NCBI RefSeq assembly: GCF_932274485.2
Contig: NC_065884.2
Location: 26,459,622-26,523,621 of the forward strand
Origin: Patella vulgata
Taxonomy: Eukaryota > Mollusca > Gastropoda > Patellidae
Length of the DNA: 64,000 nt
Direction: 5' to 3'
A program made the position numbers and the translations under genes. Shown here in pieces: positions 1-13,100 of this stretch (position 1 is its first letter; every line of letters begins with the position of its first letter). The notes beneath the pieces were generated by a model that saw only the letters and a list, made by a program, of their open reading frames with translations, searched no databases and was not told the origin of the DNA.

Positions 1-754
1 GGCGTATGTTTTCTCAAAATCTGTCTTTGAAATTCTCTCCAATTGGCCTGGGTGTTTTTGGTGATATCTCACCCATCAAAATGGTGCCAAAATGAAGCCT
101 GTAGCCCAAGGAAATGTGATTATGTGTATAACTCAATATGACCAAAATGCTACTTACTAATACTATCCATTTCGATTTGATGGGTCACTGCATTTTTCGA
201 AGATTATTCATAGTCTATTTTCACTGAAGGGTAACCCAACCCACTGTTTTCCTGCTGTTCAAAGATCACATGTAGTATTTGCTTCAAATTTCAAAACAAA
301 TTACTAATATTAATATTTAACTTGAGTCTTGCTTTTGAAAATAACTCACTAGTAAATTGGTGAAAAAAATCTTATTGAAATCGAATCTTCTTTTTATGAT
401 TGAGCTTGTCATATACCAAATCAAAACACCAAACAAAATGGAGATTGTTTGATATATGAAAGCTTTTATATGTACATTTAGACTTATTGTTTAAATATTT
501 CGTCTTTGATATGGAAAGACGATATATAAAGATATTTTTTTTAAAAAATGACACTAAGACTAGAGCTGTTTGTTCAAAACTTCCTTTTTATTGCTTATCC
601 TTTGATATAATGTTTTTGATCTGTCAAAGGCTGTTTATGAATCATCCAGATCCATTTTCAATATAGCTTTTTTTCTTATTTTACTTCTTATCAAATTTAA
701 AATCTTTTAACTCTGATCTCGTACTGTTAGTAATCATGATTCCTATACTGATCA
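1..754. other. AT-rich DNA, nothing recognised
   Basis: No exon-like frame, inverted repeat or tandem repeat stands out. Confidence 0.4.
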
Positions 755-1790
755 GATCATCATTCTAGACACAGTGTGTATGATGTACAATGTACATACT
801 TCTGCATGTAACTCTAGAAGCTACAGTGTATGATGTGCATACAGAAGTTGCAGTATCCAAATGCTGCAGTGTACATTGTACATAGATCTAATTGATACTA
901 ACTCTGAACGGCACAGTATACATTGCACATAGATGTAGTCATGTAGATCTTAAGTGGGGGACAGACGAGCGTATTTTTTCGCCCGATCGCGGCGAATTTT
1001 AAAATCGCTCGAAAAATACGCCTGTGTGCCCCTTCAAGGCGACGATGATTCTGCTCGGCGAACTATTGGCCCGATCAATCGAGAGCTCGTATCTAGCATG
1101 TTGGATATTTCCGGCCGAATATTTTTCGCCTGCGATTAAATTCGCTCGTGTGCCCGTGTCGAGCATATAATATCGGGCAATTCATTTTTTAGGCCAATTA
1201 TCGACATCTTTGATATCACATGATTTCAAAATAGCTGCCTTTTTGTACAAGTCACTTGATCGACAAGTCACGTGATTGACATAATTACTCACAGAGTGGC
1301 GTACGCTCTCGAGACGATCGCTACGTGTGCCCGTTCGTTATCGGCCGTAGAAAATCGCTGGCGAATTTCAATCGCCGAGATCGGGCAGAAAAATACGCTC
1401 GTCTGTCCATAGCATTAACTCTGAATGCCACAGCGTATGAGTAACATGTAGGTCTACGTACATCTATTACACTAAATCAATGCTACAGTATATGATGTGT
1501 ATATGCATTTAACTCTAAATGCTAGTGTACAATGTACATCAAACTCTAAATGCTAATGTACAGTGTACATCAAACTCTAAATGGTACAGTGTACCTAATC
1601 TTATACTAAATGCTACATTTTACATACATCTGACTACAGTTTACAATGTACTTACAGTTACATCTACATGTAAATGTGCAATAATTTAACTCTGAATGCC
1701 ACACTGTAAATACACATACTCTAGCTATGATTATGAATGCCACAGTGTACAATGTACATACATGACATGTACATCTAATTCTAAATCTAT
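755..1790. repeat. Decayed minisatellite interrupted by a MITE
   Basis: Irregular copies of a unit of roughly 35-45 bp built on AACTCTAAATGCTACAGTG and TACAATGTACAT run on both sides of the MITE at 954-1414. Copies are strongly diverged and spacing varies. Confidence 0.6.
954..1414. mobile_element. TTAA-flanked MITE (piggyBac-like target)
   Basis: Terminal inverted repeats share GGACAGACGAGCGTATTTTT and continue into CCCGATC-CGGCGA at both ends. TTAA stands on both sides (950-953 and 1415-1418). It is GC-richer than its surroundings. A 61-codon open frame inside is only the inverted-repeat arm. Confidence 0.75.
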
Positions 1791-1799
1791 GCAGTGTAA

Positions 1800-3034
1800 T
1801 GTTAATTTAGGTGCGGTAAAGAAATATAATCCTTGCATGAAATGTCACATCCCTGTCCATGTCCTGATTAGCCCCTACGGTAGATCTGTATTTAAGTTAA
1901 GTCTTAACAGGTTATTGTGATGCAGATTACAACCGTCATTGTAGTAATTAGGATTTTCTTATATCTACTAATAGGCTTTGTTATTTTCGAGCTGAGATTA
2001 TTTCTATTGTTAAAGTATGATGTCGTACTATACAGGCATCCCTGTCCAACAGTGTATGATATATTGTGTGATGTATTGATTTCCACTGTCTGTTGACATT
2101 TCACCACATTTTGTTGTTCTAATCGCCTCATTACTATGATCAAGTAGTTCTGTGTAAAAATAATTGGTGTTGCTTTATCTGAAAATCTGAAAATATTGAT
2201 ACAATTATATTTCCTCTATGTACATGTACATGTAGAGCATCTGCGAACTGTATGCTTGTACATGTATGTAAATTACATTGTAATTTATTGCTTTTCTAGG
2301 TCAGGTACATATATAACTTAATTTTTATACACTTACATGTAGATTTGATGGTATGGTAAGCTTATTCAGATTGTAAGATTATTGTGATTACATGTACCTG
2401 TCTGCACTTCCGTCACAGTAATAGTTAAGTTCTTGTAAATACTTGTGACATTTTTCTATAGTTGCGGGGATTATAAGCCTACATGTAGTTTAAAGTTATA
2501 AAGAGGAACCCGATTGAAGTTCAAATCAATTTTTCACCCATTTTGTTCCCAAACCCACTAAAGTCTTCAATAAAAATAAAATCTTGAGTTTTTTTCGGAC
2601 AGACTGAGGTCCACTACATACATTTGTAAACTGGTAGTGCACATAAAAAATGATTGACAGTTGGAATGCTAAGAAGAGTTGTCAGAAACACTGCAACCAG
2701 ACAGAGTTCTCCCCTCATTTATTGTACACGTACACATAACTATAGAAATTATTATGTTATTGTTAGTCTCAATATGGTCAATTAAGGGTTGTTTTTTTGG
2801 GGATTGTATTAAAGAGAAAATTCTGAGTTACAAATCAACAGAGTTTTTGAGATGGAGATGATGAGGTTAGAGATGTACATGTATTGCACTCTAGTCTTGC
2901 ATCCTATCCATCACACTATATCATGGACAGCTTGGACATTACAGTCTATTAAATATTTTAGATGTATAGATGATAATGAATTATGTAAGATACATTGTTG
3001 TTAATTACATACACTGTATACATGTATTTACACC
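1800..3034. other. AT-rich DNA upstream of UNC119 exons
   Basis: Contains many ACATGTA words but no exon or transposon could be supported. The missing UNC119 first exon was looked for and not seen. Confidence 0.35.
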
Positions 3035-3168
3035 TGACATGTTACAATGTAGATGACGGTTATTATTAATACATGTACACACCTGTAATAACCACATTCT
3101 CTATAGTCCTTGATCATCTTGTTTTCTATGTAGTTACAATGTAGATGATTGTTATTATTAATACTTAA
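3035..3168. repeat. Imperfect 94-bp tandem duplication, target of a MITE
   Basis: TTACAATGTAGATGA-GGTTATTATTAATAC occurs near 3040 and again near 3133. The continuation of the second unit (ACATGTACACACATGTAGTA) resumes after 3584, so the MITE at 3169-3580 split this unit. Confidence 0.55.
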
Positions 3169-3580
3169 AGGAGCTAAATTGCTAATATTTTTAACCTAAT
3201 TTCAAATCATTTATGTTCCGCAAAATACGCCAGAAGCCTCAATCAAATGGCAATCTTTAGGGTCTGGTTATTCCAATCTACACCGATAGTATTTATTGCG
3301 CATGCTCTTCAGATAAGATATGGTGTCACTGTTTGACATGACTTGTGGGGTATGTCTAGCCTCGTTTTTCGAATCCATTGTTACAAATGGCACTGAAACG
3401 TATTGTGGTACACGATTCGTGTACCAAATGCAAAATGTTTATTTTGTCTTAAATATTGGATATCAGAAGCCCATCTTTTACCGGTAAGATCACAACATCA
3501 ATGTTGATTTAAATTGACAAATAATTTGTGTTTTCAGTGTCGAAAATTTTGGATGATACTGAGTTAGAGACTTAGCTACT
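3169..3580. mobile_element. TTAA MITE family E, copy 1
   Basis: Flanked by TTAA (3165-3168, 3581-3584). Ends are AGGAGCTAA and TTAGCTACT. The internal segment with GATAGTATTTATTG and ACATCAATGTTGATTTAAAT recurs in the copies at 39642, 43023 and 36615. Confidence 0.75.
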
Positions 3581-4190
3581 TTAATAGTATACATGTACAC
3601 ACATGTAGTAACCGTGTTCTCTTTACTCCTTGGTCATCTTGGTTTCTATAATTTTGCCTTCGGTACTGTTTGTAGCCATTTTGTATCTGTGCAAATTTAA
3701 TTTGTCAGTGCTCTAGTATGTGACATGTAGTTCAAATTGAAAAAAAATATTTAATAAAGTTTACTGACTTCAGGACACCATTTTGACTCTTTACAAAAGT
3801 CAAGACTTTCACATGATGAGTTCAAATATAGTGGTAAAGAGAGAAAGAACATGTGTAGTCAACATGGCACAATATGATGTTATTAAGTCTGGTCATCTGT
3901 GTAGGACTCTTATGTGAACCCCTCTACCTGCTACTTGGAATTGAGATTATAAAATCCTGTTAATTTGAAAAGAGCCATTACCATTTGCTGAGAATGATAG
4001 CCCTAGCCAGAAAATGTATTCATGTGGCACTTAATAGAATGTAATTCAACATTAAGATTGGAGAAGAATTTTTTTTTTTTGTGAGGTTGAATACATTGAT
4101 TAGGGCCTAATACATTGAACCTACATGTATATGTAACTATTGCTACTTTGTAGGATAAATTTAATATTTTTGTTGGTATGTATTTTTCAG

Positions 4191-7100
4191 AATATCTATG
4201 TCCAACAGAAGCTAATGTATATGGTATAGATTTTACACGGTTTAAATTACGAGATTTAGACACAGGAACAGTGTTGTTTGAAGTCGCTAAACCACCACCC
4301 TCAGGTATTTACTGGTTTTTCATTTAATTTTAGTGTCAAATATCATTAGGCCATTAGAGTTGGAGAGTTATGGAGAATAAAAGCTCAATAGCCCTCAGTA
4401 AAATTAATTCGTTTGAAGAAATGCAACTTAAAATGTTGTTTTATAGAATTACAGATGAGTGTGTATAATTGATGCAAATGCAAAAAATTCTGAGGATGAT
4501 TTCAATGTGAAACTTAAATCTTTGTACAAATAATTTGTACATATTTGTTGTATGGGATTGAACTCACAAGATGAAATTTTAAAAAGTACAACAAAAACAA
4601 ATTTGCTACATATGTATAAATAATGCAGATTCTTTTTCAAATGTACATTGTAATTAGAGTTACATGTATCTAGATTCAAATATTGGTCAACAAATTTGAA
4701 TCTAGATAACCTACATGTAAGTATTTTATGATGAAGTATCTAGGTAATTTGGCGAGACTGTATTAGAAGAAGAGAATTTTTATTCCAGTTTACGTTTTGG
4801 GAGCAAGCCCTATCAAAGCACCCTGGAATAAAACTTTTTGTCTCGTAATACAGTCTTGTCAAGTTTGTTGCCTGGGTAAATTGTACCATATATTTCATTT
4901 ATATTTTAATTTGCTCCCCAACTGAATAACTGAAATATGATCTTGACTGCAGTGCACTGTAAAGGGATTCTTCCAACTGTCGGCTTTACTTTCACTTTCA
5001 GTAAGGAGTTAATTCATCAGTGTTGGATTTTATTTATTTTAAGACATACTGAGTATATTGTATTTTTATAAGGTGTATTGTCCGTCCGTCTGTCTGTCTG
5101 TCCGTCTGACTTTTTGGGACACAATAACTCTTTCTAATTGAGCTAGAATGTTCAAACTTGGTGTAGGTGTTTATTAGGTCAGTGCCTTGATGGAGTTTGA
5201 AGATGAGCATTTTCTGCTTCTGGTAAGCAGAGATAAGCAATTTGATTGGTTGATGCTTTGGGACACGATAACTTTAGTTCTAATTAAGTGAGGGTGATGA
5301 AACTTGGTGTATAGTTTCATTACATCAATACCTGGACTAAGTTCGATAATGACCATTATCTGCTCAGGGTAAGCAGAGCTATAAGCAATTTGATTGGCCA
5401 AGACTTTGGAACACAATAACTCTTTTTCTAATTGAGGTAGAATGTGCAAACTTGGTGTAGGCGTTCATTAAGTGAATGCCTTGATGGAGTTCGATGATGA
5501 ATATTGTCTGCTTACGGCAAGCAGAGATAAGCAATCTGATTGGTTGATGCTTTAGGGCACGATAACTTTAGTTATAATGAAGTGAGAGCGATGGAACTTG
5601 GAATATAGATTCATTATATCATGGTGAGAATTTTCTGTTTAGGCGGAGAGTGATAAGCAATTTGATTGGTCAAGACTTTGGAACATAACAACTCTGCTTT
5701 TAATTGAGGTAGAATGGTTAAACTTGATGTAGATGTCTTGACAGAGTTCAATGATTAACATTTCGAGCTGAAGCTAAGCAGAGCTACATTGTTAGGGAGG
5801 TCAAGATAAATTTTGACTTTAATTATAATGAAAATGATTGTGTTAGTCATTTTGTTCTCATTTACTTGAACATTTCAACGAAAAAAAATATTGAAATCCG
5901 TTCAGTATTTTTCGATTCACAGCAAAACTAATCGGCCATTTTTTCAACATTTTTGGAATATGTCCATGCAGAGTCAATAGTAAAGTAAAGGGAGAATTAC
6001 CACGGTGACAATACCCTTTTCAATGCAATATTAATCAACTTTTAATGCATTTTTATTCATAACTTTCTTATTATTGATATGATCGCAATATAATTTGGAA
6101 CATTGGTCGCACAAGTATCCATGACGATAATGAATATAAATTTAGTTAAATTATGTGCATACATAATGAGCTAATTTGCATAAATTATGCGTAATGGTCT
6201 TAATTTTTTCAATGTTTCTATAAAGATGGACATTTGTCATCAAATAAGTGGAGAAATAAGGTTTTGATGTCCATTTCAAAGTATCAGGGTGAATTTTAAG
6301 TAAAACAATGGAAAATAATATACGGTTATATGCAAATTAACTTACCTAATTTGTATATTCTATTTAATATCATGCAATATCAGAACTGTATATTGTTCAT
6401 TGTTTTATTCATTTAAAAAAAAAACTATTAAGTTAAGGCTTCTTAGTACATCAATTTTCAAACACATGGACTTAAATTAAAATCATGAATATTTTTTTTA
6501 AGTAAGCTAATTTGCATATTTTATGCTAATTTATGATAAAATTTGTGGCTTGCTTTCTTTATGACTTGCACATGTATGCTTTATATAAAATTGTCAACAT
6601 ACTTTAATAATCTCAAATATTAAAAACTAGGTGTTTGAGCTTTGTAAATAATTATTTTCAATATCTTGAGTGCTTTATTGCATAATTTATGGATACTATT
6701 CTTGGTTGGGCCTATATAGGCTATACCGGTATATAAAATTGTGTGCCTTGTTTGTCGTGTGTAATTGTTTATACTGTTTATTTATATATAATGCACATAA
6801 CCTTAAGGTTGTTTTATGCAATAAAGTTTCTTCTTCTTTCTTCTATAACCACGCTCATTTTCTAACTGAAAAACTTCGGCTTTTTTTACAAAGATCATCA
6901 TATTTTAAGCATTACTGACCAACCTTCAAGTAAACTGTCTTTATAAGCGATGATATTTCTTGGTTTATCAAAGAACAAAACTTTAGTATGTTCCTATCAA
7001 CCAATTTTGGTTCCATCATTTGCCGTTGTCATCGACGCGTCCGCCATATTGGTTTTTGCAAAGCGGAAGAATTCATGGAAAGGTCATTTAAATTGAATTT

Positions 7101-10100
7101 TTACATTGGTTCCCAAGTATTATATTACATTATTCTGACATGATCATGGAGAAGAACGGTTTATTGTTTATTCATGGGCGTTGATTTATCATTTTTTGAA
7201 ATTTCATACAAGGAAAAATACATTTATTGGGAATTCCATACAGAAAAATTGCATTTTCTTCAAATAATCGGTCAATTGGGTCACGTAACTCTAGAAAATT
7301 CTATTTTCAGCAACATCCCAGTATTCCTCAGGGAATTCCCTTTAGTTTGATACGTAATTCGTGATAGTGACCACACTTAAGGCCATTTTACACGATCCTA
7401 CTTTTGTTCAAGAACATCATCCAATATTTGTAGGATGATGTTCAAGGTCATGAGGCATCCATGAACATGTCAATTTACACCATACAGCATTTAGTAAACA
7501 TGTTCAAGATTGTTGATGAATGTTTTATGGATTTTGGAGGGAAACCTCACTGTTCCATCATGGATTCCCACAGAAGGTTGGTTTTCATTGAAGCAATCAA
7601 TCAATCAATCAGTTAGATTTAAAAGACAATTAGATTGCCCCATTATATGTTAATCTTAATCTCAAGGGGACAAGTGTCAAACCAAACAGTAAATTCTAAT
7701 GGCCTTCAAGTATCTCATCATTTTATGTTATTGGTTACTTTATATAGAAAAAAATGTTCAATTTTGTTTTAAAGTCATGCTGAATAATTTCCCAGTCATA
7801 CATTGTTTATTGACAAACTATTTATATTAATTACAAATTTTATCCAATTACTTGAAATTAAATGTAGTTACAGTTACAGCAACAGTTTTTGTCACCACCG
7901 CCCTTGATGTAATATTTTATAAAAATGACGATTGACGAAAAAATTATTATTGTGGATTGATTAAGACTTTTATCAAATTACTTGAAATAAAATGTAGTTA
8001 CAGTTATAACAACAGTTTTTGTCACCTGCCCCTCTTTTTATACGCCCACATTTTCATGTGGACGTATTATGCCGTCGCCACTGTCCGTCCGTCCGTCCAC
8101 AATTGTTTGTGGACTCTCTACAGGTCACAATTCTTATCTGATTTTGACGTATTATGCCGTCGCCCCTGTCCGTCCGTCCGTCCGTCCACAATTGTTTGTG
8201 GACTCTCTACAGGTCACAATTCTTATCCGATTTTGATGAAACTTGAAATATAGGTTTATCCCCAAAAGATCTCGGCTGCTTTCGATATTGGCATGTATCG
8301 GATCGAAACTTCATGGATTATGGCCCCTGATTGTACGAAAAATCACGTTTTTAGCTTGTGGACCCTATAGAGGTCACAATTTTTATCTGATTTATTTGAA
8401 ACTTGAAATGTAAGTTTATAACCTAAAGATCTCGGTTCCTTTTGATATTCGCGCATATCGGACCGTAACTTTCTGAATTATGGCTCCTGATTGTGCGAAA
8501 AATCGCGTTTTTAGCTAGTGGACCCTATAAAGGTCATAATTTTTATCCGATTTAAAAAACCGTATTATTATATCACCGTTACACCCTAAGGATGGCTGAG
8601 TTCGAATTTCGTGAAAATCGGCCCAAAATTGACAGACAAAATGGCCGTCGTTCGTTCTCAAATAGCGTAAAAATATGGTATATCAAGGTTGTGGACCCTA
8701 TAGAGGTCACAATTTTTATCCGATTTTGTTGAAACTTGAAATGTAAGTTTATAACCCAAAGATCTCGGTTCCTTTCGATATTTGCGCATATCAGACCGTA
8801 ACTTCCTGAATTATGGCCCCTGATTGTACGCAAAATCGCGTTTTTAGCTTGTGGACCCTATAGAGGTCATAATTTTTATCCGATTTGAAAAACCGTATTA
8901 TTATATCACCGTTACACCCGTCCGTCCACAATTGTTTGTGGACTCTCTACAGGTCACAATTCTTATCCGATTTTGATGAAACTTGAAATATAGGTTTATC
9001 CCCAAAAGATCTCGGCTGCTTTCGATATTGGCATGTATCGGATCGAAACTTCATGGATTATGGCCCCTGATTGTACGAAAAATCACGTTTTTAGCTTGTG
9101 GACCCTATAGAGGTCACAATTTTTATCTGATTTATTTGAAACTTGAAATGTAAGTTTATAACCTAAAGATCTCGGTTCCTTTCGATATTCGCGCATATCG
9201 GACCGTAACTTTCTGAATTATGGCCCCTGATTGTGCGAAAAATCGCGTTTTTAGCTAGTGGACCCTATAAAGGTCATAATTTTTATCCGATTTAAAAAAC
9301 CGTATTATTATATCACCGTTACACCCTAAGGATGGCTGAGTTCGAATTTCGTGAAAATCGGTCCAAAATTGACAGACAAAATGGCCGTCGTTCGTTCTCA
9401 AATAGCGTAAAAATATGGTATATCAAGGTTGTGGACCCTATAGAGGTCACAATTTTTATCCGATTTTGTTGAAACTTGAAATGTAAGTTTATAACCCAAA
9501 GATCTCGGTTCCTTTCGATATTTGCGCATATCAGACCGTAACTTCCTGAATTATGGCCCCTGATTGTACGCAAAATCGCGTTTTTAGCTTGTGGACCCTA
9601 TAGAGGTCATAATTTTTATCCGATTTGAAAAACCGTATTATTATATCACCGTTACACCCTAAGGAAGGTTGAGTTCGAATTTCGTGAAAATCGGCCCAAA
9701 ATTGACAGACAAAATGGCCGCCGTTCGTTCTCAAATAGCGTAAAAATATGGTATATCAAGGTTGTGGGCCCTGTAGAGGTCACAATTTTTATCCGATTTT
9801 GTTGAAACTTGAAATGTAAGTTTATAACCAAAGATCTTGGTTCCTTTCGATATTCGCGCATATCGAATTGTAATTTCCTGAATTACATGTATGGCCCTTG
9901 ATAGTAGGAAAAATCACTTTCTTGTTATCCATCTCTCGAAAATGTGGGCGTATCCTGCCTGGCAGCCGCTGGTTAAACTTTATTTTTGCCTCGTGATATT
10001 TTATAGAAATAACAATTCAAACAGAAAAATCTATTATTGTGAATCGACGATTATTTTGAGCCCAATTTTCTTGGTGCTTCATGGTAGAAAAAAATGAGGT

Positions 10101-13100
10101 TGTCTCTTTAATGTCTGTTAAAAAGGTTTTTCTTTATATAGTCAAAAAGTAATGGGTAATGGTAATTAATTACTTTCAATGTAATGGTAATTAATTACAT
10201 TGCTAAAAATGAGAAAGTAATTGATTACATTTGTAATCGTAATGGTAATTTATTTAATTACATTGACATTGTAATGGCCCCAGCCCTGCAGTATACATGA
10301 CTTACCTGTTGTAGAAAAAACAGCTGCAATATCATAAAGAGCTTTGCTCTTTTTATCCCGTTTTTTTGTAGCTCTCAATGTTTGTATTGTAGAGAAAATG
10401 ATTCTCTTCATAGATCTGAATCAAATAAGTGGTTTCTTGAAAGGTCTACTTCTTTTTACCGGTTGTATTTTGTTTTATGGTGGTCTTGATTTGAGATATG
10501 TAGGCTGCCATTTTGCCTGATTGTCATGTGACCCAATACACCGCGTGACCCAGAGAAGCATTCTCATTGGTTCAAGGCCTTGAACACTGTCCTACCATGT
10601 TCAAATTAATGTGCATGCTCGAACACCATCCAACATGTTCAAGCTTGTACAAGCTTGTTCACAGTTGTTCAAATTCCCATACACACGATAGGACATTTTC
10701 CTGCGAACATCATCCTACAAATGATGTATGATGTTCTTAAACAAAAGTAGGATCGTGTAAAATGGCCTTTACGGAAACAAATATTTACCAACAGAAACAA
10801 GAGTGGCTGATAAAAAAAATACTTTTGTGCAATTTTACACAATTTAATCTTATAAAATCAACAAAAATTTCAAAGATTTCAACAGTAAATATTTCATACA
10901 CGCAGGTTAAACATGGCCAAATTTGGGAAAAATAAGTGGCATTCAACTGCGCATGACGGCCATATTATTGCTTCACTGACCTCCCTAACATTGTAATCAA
11001 TTTCATTGGTCGATGCTTTGGGACAAGATAATCTAGATTCTATCAGATACATGTAGAGAGTGATTAAATTTAGTTTACAGTTTGATTGCTCGATACTTTT
11101 GAAAAAGATAAATGTGTGTTTAATTAATATGTGTCATCTATATATTTTGGGATTTCGGCGGGGGACATCAGCCTCACTGTTGGCTTGTTATCATCTATTT
11201 TTGAATTATTATTGCAAGAATGAGCAACTCTTTATTAAACCTTTAACTAATTATGTATCTTTAAAGATAATTTATGGGAGATTAGATAAAGAGCTGACAG
11301 TTCACACTATAATAAATAATAGTTAAAAACAAAATAATGTGAAAGGAATTTGCTGAAAATTTCAGTCAAATTGATCCACTCTGAACCGAGAATTTAGGGA
11401 TTGAATTTTCGGCCTAGCTTCTACCATCATTACAAAAGTCGGTACAATAAAAAAACATAGTCTCGATTATCCATTTCATGATTAAATCATGAATGAAAGT
11501 TGATTATGGTCTGGATAAGTTAGTTAATGTCTAATTGATAATTTAGATAACATTTCAGGCCTAAAGAAAGACCTGCAATAGGCAGATTTAGCTCTTGCAT
11601 AATGTATGTTTAAGACCAATACTATTGTATTTTATTAGAAGAGGGTGAAGATGGTGATGTAGATCAGTGTATAGATGATGGAGATCCTAATGCTGGAAGA
11701 TTTGTACGATATCAATTCACATCACACTTTCTTAGATTAAAAACAGTTGGTGCAACGTAAGTAATTCGTTCTTTATAATTACTTTACCTTGATTAGAGAG
11801 GGATTGGGTGGTCGAATGGTTGAACATGTGCATGTCAGATCATGAGGTCTGTCATTGAGTCAAGAGTGCGGCTTTGATTCCCTTCTTGTACGTGACAATA
11901 TATAGGGTCACCTGTCCAACCTCAGGAGTTTTCTCCAGCTCCTCCAGTTTTGTCCCACAGCTAATACATGTATAAAGGCACAAACAACTTATTGAAATAT
12001 AAAATTGAATCATATGTTAGTCCTGAAATGACCTAGTTTGTGTCAGGTGGCTGTTAAACCACACTTCTCTCTTTACATTGGAACAATTCACAATTTTCAC
12101 TAACATGGCAAAATCATGTACTTTAGTCTTTATGATTGTAATGTTTTTCTGGTTCTAAAAGCTGTTCCTAATGGCTGTAATAAATCAATTTATGTGCTTC
12201 AATATATTAAAAAACTGGCATGCAAAAGAGCTCAAAAGAAGAACGATTGAAATCCTACCCGGGCGATATGCTCCTGTTTGGAATTACACGGTGTAACCTA
12301 AACAAAAAATAAACAGATGTTCGTCTCAAAACGACCTATATTGATATGCCATTTCATTAAATACAAAAAGACCCATGTAAAATGTTATTTAATTCTTAAT
12401 TGTATAAAATGACCCATGTAAAATATGACTGTTACTTCATTCTTAATTGTTTAAAATGAGCCATTGTAAAATGTGGATAGTACAGGTGTTATTTCATGTT
12501 TAAAACAAAATGTAAATTTGGTACATGTACTACATGTAGTTATGTTCATAATTTTAATTTATCTGTTCAACAGAGTGGAGTTTATAGTGGGTGATAAGCC
12601 AGTGACAAAGTTCAGAATGGTTGAAAAACATTATTTCCGAGACAGAATGCTCAAATGTTTTGATTTTGAGTTTGGTTTCTGTATTCCACACAGTCGTAAT
12701 ACAGTGGAACATATTTATGAATTTCCTACACTATCACCAGAAGAAAGTAAGTGATTTTATTGTATCTTAAAAGTATAGTACCAAAGTCTGTAATACTAAT
12801 ATGCATCAGAGTATAAATTGTCTAAGAAATATAAAATATAAAAGGTGGTGTAAATCGGTAGAAACCAATGGTCTTAATTAATCTCTACACTGTATCTTTA
12901 TTTGGGAATTTTAAGGCTTTACCAATAGTTATCAGTACATTTATTTTGGTATTTGATGGCTTTGCAAGTAGTTATCAGTACATTTATTTTGGTATTTGAT
13001 GGCTTTGCAAGTAGTTATCAGTACATTTATTTTGGTATATTAGGCCTTTAAGTTAAAATGATAATATGAAACTTTATGAAATGTCAGATTGTACTGAATA

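Larger units (their letters stand above)
7380..10768. mobile_element. PIF/Harbinger-like TIR element, nested
   Basis: Long termini of about 75 bp: AGGCCATTTTACACGATCCT then ACTTTTGTT-AAGAACATCAT, repeated inverted at 10700-10768. The 3-bp repeat TTA flanks it (7377-7379, 10769-10771), which suits PIF/Harbinger. No transposase frame seen; it contains family B and an AT-rich TAATGGTAATTAATTAC tract at 10140-10290. Confidence 0.75.
5787..10993. mobile_element. TIR element with TA target duplication, non-autonomous
   Basis: Termini CATTGTTAGGGAGGTCA and TGACCTCCCTAACATTG (one mismatch), with TA at 5785-5786 and 10994-10995. It interrupts family A exactly between GAGCTA and ATCAATTTC. No transposase frame is visible; its own sequence is about 1.8 kb once the inner nest is removed. 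A Tc1/mariner-like mobiliser is inferred from the TA. Confidence 0.75.
5081..11189 (+). mobile_element. Modular repeat family A, copy 1 (split by an insertion)
   Basis: The left part (5081-5786) starts with a GTCCGTCCGTCTGTCTG tract and has modules of about 150 bp with GAGCTAGAATGTTCAAACTT and GATGAAACTTGGTGTATAG. The right part (10994-11189) resumes in register after the TA-element at 5787-10993 and ends with GGCGGGGGACATCAGCCTCA, CTGTTGGCTTGTT. Complete copies at 17345, 26668 and 31178 show that the two halves belong together. Confidence 0.75.

Noticed and set aside
954-1139. Basic 61-codon open frame
   Set aside because: It is one GC-rich arm of the TTAA MITE read in an open frame.
1-4190. 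Search for the first UNC119 exon
   Set aside because: No PEDVL-like coding segment with a fitting donor was seen; the exon is probably upstream of the window.
8579-8833. Open frame of 84 codons, repeated almost identically at 9319-9573
   Set aside because: It lies in family B repeat modules and recurs with the 740-bp duplication and in the inverted copies. No known domain; repeat text, not a gene.
11060-11326. 88-codon frame after the UNC119 nest
   Set aside because: Mostly the right end of family A, found in four copies.
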